Assembly (NCBI GenBank): GCA_027946365.1
Contig: JAPEUQ010000006.1
Coordinates: 1,798,001 to 1,862,000 of the forward strand
Length of the DNA: 64,000 nt
Reading direction: 5' to 3'
Origin: Kalmusia sp. IMI 367209
Lineage: Eukaryota; Ascomycota; Dothideomycetes; Pleosporales; Didymosphaeriaceae
Position numbers and translations under genes: made by a program. Below are positions 23,850 to 35,344 of this stretch, piece after piece. The notes beneath the pieces are model-generated. The model made no database searches. It saw only the letters and a program-made list of their open reading frames with translations, and had not been told where the DNA came from. Position 1 is the stretch's first letter, and every line of letters starts with the position of its first letter.

Positions 23850-25585
23850 ATGTCCGATTTTGAGCCACCAAAGAAGAAACGTCGGGGCGGGCCAAGGCGA
23901 AAAACGGGTAAGATAATCATTCTATACCCAGATCAATGCTGATTACTGTACAGGATGGTACGTATTGTGAAGCGTCCATATTTATTGTTCAAACGTAATT
24001 TTGCGCTCTAGTCATACCTGCAAAGCTCGCCATAGCCGCTGCGATGAAAAGAAGCCTGTCTGCAGCAACTGCGAGCGCCTAAACCTGGAGTGTAAACAAT
24101 CAGACTTTATCGCACCCTCGGCTTGGAATGATGCAGTCTCAGAATCTCTATACGACACCGCACCGGAGCCTCCTACCATCTCGGAGCCGCACGTCAGCTC
24201 CGATGAGATGCAACTCATTCCCGTCGAAACCCTTGATTCTACTGATGATATGCTGTTCATGAATTTTGAAGCACCTTCGTCTACATGGGACATTTTTAGG
24301 ACCAGGATAGAAGGACTTGATCAGGTTTCTGATGAATCGCCGCCGAATGATGTTTTCAGCCAGTTGAACCTCGCCGTCCCACAGTCGCCCGTGTTATCGA
24401 CTTCCTCGACCGAACCGCCCATAGCATTAACATCAGAAACAGCTTTCTTACTCCAAACCTACCTACGGACAGTCGCAACTTGGATGGACCTCATGGACCA
24501 TAGCAGCACATACCAGCTCATCATACCCAAACTTACCCTCACCTCACCCCTCCTCTTCCACTGCGTCTGCGCCTGTGAGCCCCCTGTCCCTTCATACCAG
24601 CAGCAGCATCTCACACGGCCCACATAGTCACAGCCAAATACCTCGCCCTCTCTGAACGCCGTAATACCTCCTGGGACCCCATAGCGCAGTCACACTACGG
24701 CCTCGCCCTCCGGCACCTCATTGCTGCGCTCAACACACCGTCCCACCAGCACGTCCTGACCGCCACCATCCTGCTCTCATCCTACGAAATCATTGCGGGA
24801 ATAGCGTCCGAGCATCACCGGCGCCACCTCCTCGGGCAGACGATGCTGATCAAACACCACGGCATCAGCGCGCAGAGCACCGGCATCGACCGCGCGAATT
24901 TCTGGATCCACATGCGGCACGAGATCGGCTTCGCGCAGACGACAGGCCGCCCACTCGTCCTCGACCCGGAGTGCTGGAACGTCCGCTGGCAAGACGGCGA
25001 GACGCGCGAAGACGTGCTCGGGAACCACGTCCTCTGGATCCTCGCGCGCGTCATCTGCCTCATCTACGGCCCGGACGGCTGCACCCCGGCCGGCAAACAG
25101 AAGCGCATCGCCTTCCTCTCCGAGCTCGAGGCCTGGCGCGCTTCCCTCTCCGACCCCTTCATCGGTATCCCCTACGGCCCGGAAGACGCAGAAGGCTTCC
25201 GCAAGGTCTATTTCACTGTCACGGCTGCCGCCGCTGCCGCCTTCTGGTACCACGTCACGCATATCCTGCTCTACACTGAGCCCACGCTGCAGGACGAATC
25301 GTACAGACTGCTGATACAAGATCAGGCTATGCGTCTGACTAACATCGCGATATCGGAGTTTCCAGACTCGTTGAGGGTGTTTGCGACGCATGGGTTGTAC
25401 TTTGGTATGTTGTCATGACGAATCGGTATCTGTTCGCTGACGAGTAGATAGCCGCGAAGCATATCAATGGCATAGCACGCAAAGCACGCATTTGGAATAT
25501 CCTCAACGACGTCGAAGCTGAGCTGGGATATCACACGCGAAGTATGGTGAAGAAGTTACAGGGCTTCGTCGAGCAGGGTGCATGA
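23850..25585 (+). CDS. Zn2Cys6 fungal transcription factor
   Basis: Five exons: 23850-23907, a 4-nt microexon 23954-23957, 24012-24574, 24628-25404, 25452-25585, about 511 residues. A basic leader with KKKRRGGPRRKTG precedes the zinc cluster, whose cysteines follow CX2CX6CX6CX2CX6C: GCHTCKARHSRCDEKKP, then VCSNCERLNLEC. The middle domain (AFTAKYLALSERR, HYGLALRHLIAAL, GQTMLIKHHGI) resembles the Fungal_trans_2 regulatory domain, and the end has GIARKARIWNILNDVEAELG. The ~140-residue linker after the zinc cluster is acidic and Ser/Pro-rich. It lies at the right edge of the biosynthetic genes and is the best candidate for the pathway regulator. Codons 24800-25300 are markedly GC-rich at third positions compared with the rest of the gene. 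Confidence 0.9.
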
Positions 25586-25967
25586 GCAGAGTCACGCCCG
25601 CGGCTCTACCGCTCGATCGCAGTATTAGTATGAATAGCTGTCTGGTAATGCATTGTGGATCAAGTAGGTCGAGTGAATGGAGTTCTTTTAAAATACATGA
25701 TATATATGGGACTGTCTACGTATCGAAGACCATGAGACTATACAACGGTCTCGTTCGCATGTAGGCGATATGCAGAGACAATAATATCAACGTAACAATA
25801 TCTCGAACCATGCAAAACGCCATTCCCATGCCTATGCACCAGCCCAGTCTCAGAGGAAACCAATCATACACATCGTGAAAGGCAATGCACACAAACAAAC
25901 ACGACGAAACGAGCGCTAAGCAACAAATCCAACCCGGGGTATACCACAACACCATGCACCTTCTGCC
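25586..25967. other. Convergent intergenic region, right edge of the biosynthetic locus
   Basis: 382 bases between the transcription-factor stop and the PPN1 stop. They hold 3' ends only. Confidence 0.45.
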
Positions 25968-28308
25968 TTATAACTCCATGACCTCTTCTTCCACTGCATC
26001 TTGTGTTACATCTTCTTGTTCTAGTCGCTCTGCGCCGAACAATTCAAGATCCCTCGGATCCAACGTGCCCACAAAAGCACGATCTACAAACGTAAGCCAC
26101 GCCTTGTTCTTACTCTTTCTATGCTTCTTTCCTTTCTTCGGCTTCCCTTGGCCATCTACTTCTTCGCCTTCGCTATCTTCCTCGCTCTGAGTTGATACTT
26201 GGAGGTTCGCCCCATTTCCCCTCGCCCCAATGCGTCTTGCTAGGTCGACGTAACTCCTCACGGTAAGATCCTTTAGCTTGTACCTCTTATCCGTCTTGGT
26301 ATCATACTCAACCTCAAACTTGAACTTCTTCGGGTGCGGCTTCGGTCGGGGTTTCTTGCCTTGGTGTTTCCCGTGTTTGCCTTCCTTCCAACCGCTCTGT
26401 TCAATGCTGCCATCATCGTTGACCCGCAGACCAAAAATCGAGCGTGGGGAGTCATCGTTGGGTGTCTGTGTTTGCGCAACGAAGTCATTATTGATATGTG
26501 TTAGATTTGCGAAGTATTGCGTGTAGCCTACGAAGGTGAGGGGCTGCAGGCTGTACGCGGGACCGGGGGGAGAACTCTTTGATGGACCTTTTGGGACTTT
26601 GAATTTGTACTTCTTGGGCTTTTTCAAGGATTCTTTCTCTTTGTTTCTGTGTTTCCTTCTCAGAATAGTCTCAGAATCTTGCGTATACGAGATATCGTCG
26701 GCAAATTTGGCGTCCATGGCAAGCTTCTGGATGAGCGAATTACTGAAGGTTTCCACCTTGGCGGACACGGGCGATACTGTTAGGTGCTCCAGGCCACTTA
26801 TGTTGTACTCGAAGACACGGATGGTAGGAAAGTAGTTTGGCACAACGGACGGCGCAACAAGAGACACACTGTATCGTTCCGCGTACCTTCCACCGATCTT
26901 GTCGAAAAAAGACTTTTTTTCGCCGTCTTTTGGTTTCTTTTTGGACTTGAGAAACAAAGACACGATCTTCTGCCAGAATGCGGCATGCTCTTCATCTGGA
27001 ACCTCATCGATGTAGTCGGCTATTGATTGCGAATGTTTCTTCGACGGAGGTGACGGGAGCTTTGACCACCACGATCTCAAATCGAGAAGGTAGTCAGACG
27101 CGGATGCAATCGTGACCTCGCCATTTGACAGCAAACCGCTTCCTTCGCCTTTGCTTTTTGCCCTATTGTCGCTAGTCGCCATGAGACCCTTCTTGGCGCT
27201 TTTCTTGATGTGATGAAAGTCTTGCAGCATAAAGTGGTCGATATTCATATGCCCGAAAAGCGATCCGACAATGACATCCCGATATTGTCGCTCCCATAGT
27301 GTATACTTCTGCCAGCACGTCTCGTCCCAGCTCTCCTTGCTGTCTACACGTGCGGGTGGTACGTGACCGATCAAAATGGCAGACATGCCGCGGTCGCGCA
27401 TGATCTGCAGCTGTATACGCAGCCACTCGAACTGCTCATAGCCGGGTTCGCGCTTCTTCGCGCATCCGTCAACGCCGGAGTTGGAGGTAAAGAAGTACCT
27501 GGACTTGTTAGGATACATTCCCTCCAAAATGTATAAGGACCTGCTTACAATGTATTCAAGCTCACGACGGCTAGCTTTTCGGGTATGACCTCGACCGAGA
27601 ACCAGCCACCTTGCTGGAATTGATGCCTCTGCGCCTCAGGTATGAAGCCTCTCCAGATGTCTAGGTACTTGACCGTCCACTTGTTTGGGCCCGCTAGCAG
27701 AATGTTGTGTGGCATGATGTCGTTGTTGCCGAAGGTCGGCACGATGGGTATCTTGAAGTCCTTGGTAGGATTCTTCGCATCGTCGCCGTTGCCAAAGACT
27801 TCGGCGAGTTTCTGCACCATGAACTCGTTCTGCTCAACGACCTGCTCCTGCGTGCGCGGTAACTTCTCATCGTTGTCATGGCGCGCAGAGTCGCCCGTCC
27901 ATAGCACAAAATCTACGTCATCGGCGATGTTGTGCTTGATCCAGTCCATGGTCGCGTTGACAAGGGATATGGGGGAGTCGCACCCCGACGTTTCGGCGCC
28001 GTAGTATCCTGCGGGGCCATGTTTGCGGTGACAGGCCGCGTTCGCCTCTGTGCTTGAGTATGTCTTGAAGAAAGGGTCAGGGTGGAAGTCTGGCAGTGCA
28101 TAAGTATCGCGTCTCTAGCAAGACATGTGTAGTAGCTGTGAAGCGGGGGCGTACCAGTGATGTGGAGGAAGCGTCCTTGCAGCGGGCGGCTCTTGCTCGC
28201 ATCTCCGATCGTACCTGAGCTTGGCTGCGTCTTCTGCGGTGCGTCCAGACCGCTGGAACACGACACGAGCAGCGCTGCTCCGATCAGCGCATCCAACGGC
28301 CGCAACAT
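25968..28308 (-). CDS. PPN1: Vacuolar endopolyphosphatase PPN1
   Basis: PPN1 cleaves inorganic polyphosphate inside the vacuole. Exons 28308-28155, 28089-27549 and 27498-25968 (introns 65 and 50 nt) encode about 741 residues. The metallophosphatase blocks appear in order: FLHITDFHPDPFF, WTGDSARHDND, PTFGNNDIMPHN, LIGHVPPAR and SLFGHMNIDHF, all with their metal ligands. An N-terminal hydrophobic stretch (LIGAALLVSCSSGL) fits a signal anchor for a type II vacuolar protein. A Lys-rich block is present at about residues 375-390 (KSKKKPKDGEKKSF), the C-terminal part is lysine-rich (KPKKGKKHRKSKNKAW), and the last residues are acidic. The size agrees with fungal homologues. It is a housekeeping gene bordering the metabolite locus. 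Confidence 0.95.
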
Positions 28309-29383
28309 GGCGTAGGCAGATGTGTTTTGTTCAAAGGCATACGAGCATGCGAGGAGGTTGCGTACGGCTGGCCAAAAAAGACATCGAATACTATGATGGC
28401 TCGGTGGCTCTCGGTGGCTCCTGCGCACTACGCAAAGCCGCGTTCGGCTGCCTGTGCACTGGCAACGTGAACCAAGAGTGACAGGGGATTGGTGCGTCAT
28501 CGGCTCCACAGCGGCCGCTCCACACGCCTCTCTCCCTTCGGCTGGCATCCATCGTTTGCGCGCGTGCTGCTCTCTGTACGGAAACTGGTCACGTTGAGCT
28601 GTATGGTCCAGTCAAGTCGATTCGGCCGCGCTGGCTCACAGGAACACGACTCTGGCACACAGCTCACGCGTGGTACAGTCATGCTTCACCTTGCGCAGGC
28701 ACTTCCAAACGAAACGAGACCAGCAACACGCTGCCATCTCGTAGCGAAATGCGTCACACGAGCCCGCCTCACCTCCCACGATCGGCATGGCCTTTTCCAC
28801 CGGTGGGTCTCGGCTGTGGGTCGTGCATCTGGGCACTTGGTGACGCATGGCGCACAAACATTTGGCTTCGGCTTGCACCATCACCCGTTCTCAATAAGAA
28901 GACAAACAGAATTTCGTCTGATGACCATTCCATCTAGCAACATCCACCAACTATCAACTCGGCCCACGACTATCAGGGATATGTGCTATCAATGAGGCAG
29001 CTGAGCCTACATACAAAATGCCAATATGCGACGATGCGGAATCTGCACCTCGCCAGAAGATGATGCATAATCCGGTGAAACCTTCCCGTAAATGCTGAGC
29101 AAACAGACCATCCCATTGCTGTTTTATGCCACGTACTGTGCGCCCGAGGATGACATAACCCATGTCTCGTGTCTCTGTGTGTACGGAGAGAGGACGGGTT
29201 CGTGTATGCAGAAAAGGAGAAAGCAAAAATATTCGTACCATCCGTGTCCAAACCCTAACGCCTACGCTATGCCGTAAAATGTGATATGGATGCTCGCCCA
29301 AAAGGCGCTTCTAATATACTCGTGTTGTGAATGCGATGAGGAGTGCCATGCCGCGCCTGCACCTCACCCGAACATCCCGTCGT
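28309..29383. other. Intergenic region upstream of PPN1
   Basis: About 1,075 bases between the PPN1 start and the CHD1 stop. Several overlapping open frames up to ~168 codons exist on both strands but look compositional (GC-rich, no family resemblance). No gene, repeat or RNA was recognised. Confidence 0.45.
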
Positions 29384-32300
29384 TCACGCTCCGTTGGTGT
29401 GCCCGTTTTCTGGGACACTCTGCTGCTTCACGCCTGATTCGGATGACACCATTTTCTTGTACATCCGTTGGACATTCTCGACGGTAACATCCGAACGGGG
29501 CCAGTAGTTGTTGACCGTGTAGTTCCTATATAGTCAGTATCAGAATGTAAAACTTTTAACAACTGAAGACTCACCAAAGATCATCTCCGCGTGACGGGTT
29601 GGTCCGAGTGTGGGTGTTGATGTGGTTGCCAACCGCAATGAGCTCTTTTTTAAGCACCTTGACCAACTTCTCCTTGTTGGGGTAGTTCTTCCCCGTTGCC
29701 TTCTTTAGGCGGCCGAGGTTATCGCGCACTTGTTTCAAAGCCTTTTCCATTTCTGGATCGATCTTCCTCTCCTTGATCTTGTGCGACGGAGAGTCAACGC
29801 TTCGCTGGTGGCCATTATGGCTGCTGGCATGGCTCTGCGACGGGTGTCGATCTTCTTGGTGTCGCGGCCGATCCTCTTTTGGTCGTGTCTTCTCCACATC
29901 GCCGCTAATCTTGCGACGGATCTCAGGTGTACTGATGCGGTCTGAATGCTGGGGACGACGGTCGTTGTTCCCACGATCGTTACGATGTTCTTTTCGACCA
30001 CTCTCCGATGGTCGATATTGATCGCTCTGCCGATGCCTGTGGTCCGAAGTTGCCTTTTCGTGCTGACGACTTTCCGGGCGCTCCGAATGACGACCTTCGC
30101 TCATGCTATGCACACGATGAGCAGGCTTCTCGGATTCACGAGAAACAACTTTGCGCGATTGGCCAGACGGAGCAGGACTAGCTGAGACGCTTGAGTTCTT
30201 ATCTACCCGGCGTGTAGCATTCAGGTGCTTCTTGTTATTGCGGTGGTGATTCTCCATTAGACGCTTCGCGTTGGGGTCGGCACCAGTCTTATCCTTCAAG
30301 ACAGTGAGTAGGTAATTTGCACGTCGGACAAGATGAACCGCGCCGGGAGACTTCGCGTTCTTCTCTTCCTTCTTGCTTCGCTCCTCTTTCTTGTCCACAC
30401 GATTTTCCTCAAGAAAGAACTTCTCCTTCAAGCCGAGGTCTGGGTCGTCGCGAATCGGTACCCACGCGCCGTATCCGTGGCGATTGATACCAACCATGAG
30501 CATGCCGTCTTCTCGGGCACCCCAAGGGCAAGAGTAGCTAGCAGGTTTGATGGCATCTGGAATCCTAAAATTGCGCCAGTCTGAGCCATTAGCGATGGCT
30601 TCTTTAAGAACACGCATCTCGACCGGTCGGTCAAGAATAGTCTCAGCATTGATTTTTTTGACACCCTCATGATCGAAAAGCACAGCTTTTTCTTGTCTTT
30701 CTTGGTGAGCTGTTTATTTTCGCCATCCTTTTTGATATCGGCTCGTTGCTTCTCAATCTCGTCCTTAGCCCTGATGATAACTTGTTCAAGAGCCGTTTTG
30801 ACCATATCTGTGTCACGTCCGACTAGTCTAGCTTCTCGCGTCATTTCCTCAGTACGCTCATCAAGCGAACCATAGCGATAATAGGCGTGGACGAGGTTAC
30901 GTATCTCTTTGGTGACCAAAGGCCGTTTCGGGTCGTTGTTGGTACCTTCGTCTTCAGTATTATCGTCGCTACCGGGCATGACCTCCCTGGCTCGTCTCTT
31001 AGCGGCCCGCTGCTCACGCTCACCAGGTGTAGCTCCATGTGCTTTGCGCTTTCTGGGTGCGCTCTCTTCAAGAAGCTTTCGTGTCTCCTCCTCTTCCTTC
31101 CGCTGTTGAATCTCGGCTTTCACAACGTCGAGCTCATCCTTTGGAATGATATCATCCCATTCCAAGTCGATCTTGACATCTGTGTACTCGAAGGCTTTTT
31201 AAGAACTCTTCGCCACCGTCAGAGGTTAGACCTGCCGCCTGCTCAGTCTTGTGCTCTTCTGCATTCTCAAGTAAAGCGTCGATGTCAAGCTCTTCAAGCT
31301 TTTTCTGGTTGCCCGACTGTTCGAACATCTTCTGGCCACGACGCTTGAGTATGTTGTTGATATCGTCAGCAGAGTTCGGCTCTCCCGCAGCACGGTTGAT
31401 CTTGTCATTAAGCTCCTTTTGCTGACGGTCTGTAACACCGCGTTGAATTGTAATGAACTCAAGCATACGCTTGTTACGGGCACGTTCTAGAATTTCTTCT
31501 TCGATGGTGTCTTTGGAGACCAGGCGGTAGACACTGACAGGCTTTTGCTGACCGATACGGTGAGCTCGTGCCATAGCCTGCAAATCTGCCTGCGGGTTCC
31601 AATCGGAGTCGAAAAGGACAACCGTGTCAGCTGTCATAAGATTGATGCCAAGACCGCCAGCTCGAGTAGATAAGAGGAAGCAGTAATCTTCGCTTTCGGG
31701 GGCGTTGAAATGATCAATGGCAATCTTACGATCGCTTGCGGGAACTGTACCATCCAGTCGCTGATACTGATAGTTCCTTAGTCGCATGTAGTCCGTAAGA
31801 ATATCTAGCATGTGGACCATTTGACTGAATATGAGCACTCGATGGCCGTCGGCTTTAAGCTTCGCTAAGAGGCGGTCGAGAAGCATCATTTTACCACTGG
31901 TCGTGATCAGAGCTTTGAGGGTCTCTTCCTTTGTGGCATTCTCTTTCAGGAACTTGGCTTCAGCATTGGGGAAAAGTAGGGCGTGATTACTGGCCTTCTT
32001 TAACTCCATGACGATATTCAGCAGCGACTGCTTTTGACCTTGGCCACCCTCATTCAGAGCCTCATAATTGCGCGTAAGGATATTCTTATAGTACTCCAGC
32101 TGAATATCTGACAGTTCGACTCGCAGGATCTTCTCCGACTTAGGTGGAAGATCGTTCTCGACTTTTTCCTTCGTCCGACGAATCATATACGGCTGAATAG
32201 CAGCACTGAGCTCTGCAAGTTTAATGCTTGCATCTTCAGACGCGAGATCGACATTCTCGTCAAAAGTGACTTTACCGGGCATTAAGAAGTCCATAAGCGC

Positions 32301-34480
32301 CGACAGCTCGCCCAGTGTGTTTTGAATGGGAGTACCGGTAATGAGAAGACGACTAGGTGCAGAGAATTGCAAAAGTTTTTCGTAGAGCTGAGACTCACGA
32401 TTCTTTAGTCGATGAGCCTCGTCAACGGCCAGGAACTGCCATTTGATTTGCGAGAGAAACTGCCAATCTGAGAGTACAAACTCGTACGTCGTCAACAATA
32501 CGTTGAACTTGACCTTTCTTGGGTTACCGTCGACTAGAAGCTCGCAGTCTTGGATGATTCTCCGTGCTTCACCTCCACCCGTGTAGATGACATAGTTTAT
32601 GTCTGGAGTCCAATTGTTGAAGGTGTCGGCCCAAGCTGGCATCGTTGACAGTGGCACGACGCAGAGGAAAGGACCCTGTTGCCGCCGATCGTGTTTAAGC
32701 CAATTCATGAACGACACAGTCTGAACAGTCTTGCCCAGTCCCATCTCATCGGCCAATATGACATTTGTACCTCGAACCCAGTTGTGCGCAAGGAAGTTGA
32801 GGCCGTGGAGCTGGAAAGAGCGAAGTTTGCCATACTTGATATAATCTGGCTGCTCCTCGAGTGGTTTGTATTTCCTCCGGGTGTGCAGGTTGGTCTCTTT
32901 AGAATCGGAGACAGGCCGGTTGGTCTGGCGGTCAAGGTATCGATCGATTTCGGATTGTGCGAGACTGCTTATAAGGGAAGCGTCTTCCCAGGTAGAATTA
33001 TCGTAATTCAAACCCTTCCCTGTTGTATGGTTAGGTAATCGCAAGGGGAATATAGTCAGCCGCACTTACATTTGACATAGTACTCTGTGTCTTCTTCGCC
33101 ATCGCGCGAGTCAATCACGCGCTCCACGACATGATAGTCCAGTAGACTTTCTCGATGTGATTCGCGTGCGACCATATGCTGTTCAAATTCCTCTGGGTCT
33201 AGTTTCTTACGAGCATGAATGTGCATGTCAGTCATTACGGTTCCCTTGAAATAGTTGTCCAATTTACGCCAGCCTTTGCTCGAGGCAACTGTGCTGTACT
33301 CTTCCCAAGTGGAGTGGTAGTGAGCTTTATCTTGCCATTTGATCTAGAGCGATAGTTAGCACAGTCAGGTAAAAATTATTCGGTGTACTGACCAAGTATT
33401 CAAAGTCTTTCTTTTGGACAGAGTAGGGATCCAATTCTATGATCAGGTCAGCACCAACACTTTTATCACGCTAGTAATCCATACCAATATCAGGCTTCGG
33501 TCGATGATCGAGTACTTTGTCGATAGCAGGACCCGTGTCCTCGACCGTGGCTGCCCAGTAGTTCGGCGTCATGTCGTCGGCTTCCTCCTCGAATGAGTCT
33601 TCTCCATCCTCATTGTAATTCGTCACGGCCTTTGTACGCCGTTGGGAGAACCGAACCTCCGCATGTGATGGTGACAACTGGCCCTCTGCAACGAGCTTCC
33701 GACGCTGTCGCTCCTTCTTGCTAGGGATATCACGTCGGGCTCCCACAAAGCCGTCGGATTCGTCGGAATCTGTGTCAGCAGAGCGATAAAGGGGTGTAGG
33801 TTGGTTCGAGGCTACCACAAGACGTCAGTGTTGATGAAATTTAGATGGCGGGGGTCATATAAGTACCTTTCCGCGAGGTCGTCTTCTGGCGCTTGCGCGG
33901 CACATCAGAGCCAGAAAGCTCGTCTTCATCACTGCTATCAACCTATGATCTGTTAGAGAGACAGTTATATCTAAGGAGGGGTACTTACAATGCGACGGGT
34001 TAGACGGGCGCGGCCCTAGGCTACAGTTAGCTGGAAGTCGTATTGCAAAATAAGGCCACATACGCTCCTACGCAGGCCATATAGCTCTGGATGTGACGAG
34101 AAGTCGTCTTCCACGCTGGCTTTGCGCTTTTCGGGCCGGCTTGAGCCTTGCGATGTCGAGCTGCGGGCACGGCGTCGCTCTTCTTCTTGCGGCACATTAT
34201 CTGATCCAAAATCGCTATCTGCTTCTCCCTCTGCATCTTCGGAAGACTCTGCATCAATCTCCATCTGCTCTTCCTCATTGTATTCCTCTCCGTCAGCATC
34301 TTCATCCGATGAGGCGGCGGGCTCTTTGGTGTCGAAGAGTTCACTCTCGCTAGGCGGTGGAAAAGCGGATGGTATGGCGGCATCTAAAGCGACCGGAGAG
34401 GCGTGCCCGTTCGTATAAGGAATCGAGACGTCCATATTGGAGGGTACGACGATGGACGCAGCTTCTTGGATGGTCAGCAT
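29384..34480 (-). CDS. CHD1: CHD1-type chromatin-remodelling ATPase
   Basis: CHD1 spaces nucleosomes during transcription elongation. Exons: 34480-34064, 34015-33989, 33942-33867, 33811-33485, 33436-33393, 33343-33070, 33019-29575, 29525-29384, about 1,583 residues. Domains in order: acidic N-terminus; tandem chromodomains (FEYLIKWQDKAHYHSTWEE; EYYVKWKGLNYDNSTWED); SNF2 ATPase with ADEMGLGKTVQT, VDEAHRLKN and LLSTRAGGLGINL; QQKPVSVYRLVSKDTIEEEI; a SANT-SLIDE-like region (WRNFRIPDAIKP); a basic RH-rich linker; and the C-terminal helical CHCT domain, finishing NYWPRSDVTVENVQRMYKKM. The frame shifts at a T5 run (31196-31200) and shifts back at another T5 run (30687-30691). The total exon length stays a multiple of three, so two compensating homopolymer miscounts are likely. 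Confidence 0.95.
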
Positions 34481-35344
34481 GACTGCTCAGCAAGCGCACA
34501 TCGGGTGAGGAAGACGATATATGTGTTGGATAGAGCAGATTCACGCGACTCCAAATAAAAAATAAGCGAAGAGAAGAAACAAGCAACGAGTGAACAATCG
34601 ACCTTCGATGGGTGAGGGACGCGGTTGATGGAAATGTGCGGGAGAGCGACGTGCGGCTCCGGATGATGCTCAATGGCCCGAGAGCGCCATAAGCCGAGAG
34701 CGGGAGGTCGAGAAAGAAGCGAACCAACAGGTAACAGCGAGATCGAATGCGTAAAGGCGGCTAGTGGATGAGGGAGGGCGGCGCGAGATGGACATGTGCA
34801 GATGCGCAGGTGAGGATGAGACGGCGGGTTTGCCAGAGCGCAGTGGTAGACGAGTAGCAGAGAAGGAAGCAACTTACCATCCATAGCAGTACCCCGGCGA
34901 GGGTTATGCTGTTCTGTGTCGTGAAGTCGTGGTGGGCGGGCACAAGTATGTCTACTTGTGGTGAATGGAGAGTAGACAGGCCTCAGTGGGCCAGGGCTTC
35001 TCTCAGCACAGAAAGCGCAGCCGCGCACGAGCCTGGCGGCTGGATGACTAAGATCAGCTGGCCCGAGCCAATCAGCGTTGCCGAGTCTGCGATGACAACT
35101 GTGAAGGGCTTCGCAGTTGTGGTTTGAACTTTTGCTCTTGTTCCGCGGTTTTTGTTAACCAGTTGTTGCTGAATTTGAAAGTTGCTTGGTGAGTCGTTCT
35201 AGGTGCGCCATACTTTCGCGACGGCGCTCACTTTATATAGTCACTTCCATGCCGCATCAAATTCAACAGTATCTGCCCCGCTCGCTATCCACGGTTTGAC
35301 ATCGTCAACAACCGCACTTACACACTGCTGCCGCAACCGTCACC
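34481..35344. other. Divergent intergenic region, CHD1 / RLI1
   Basis: 864 bases shared between two divergent housekeeping genes. Pyrimidine/purine-rich tracts and overlapping frames are present, none recognisable. It is treated as promoters and 5' leaders. Confidence 0.45.

Noticed and set aside
24575..24606. Shorter introns ending at the CAG repeats in the regulator gene.
   Set aside because: They would be only 26-32 nt. The acceptor at 24627 gives a 53-nt intron and a family-like CAFTAKYLAL junction.
24777..25391. Long antisense open frame opposite the Zn2Cys6 gene.
   Set aside because: It is a by-product of high third-position GC on the coding strand. It has no domain and lies within a well-supported exon.
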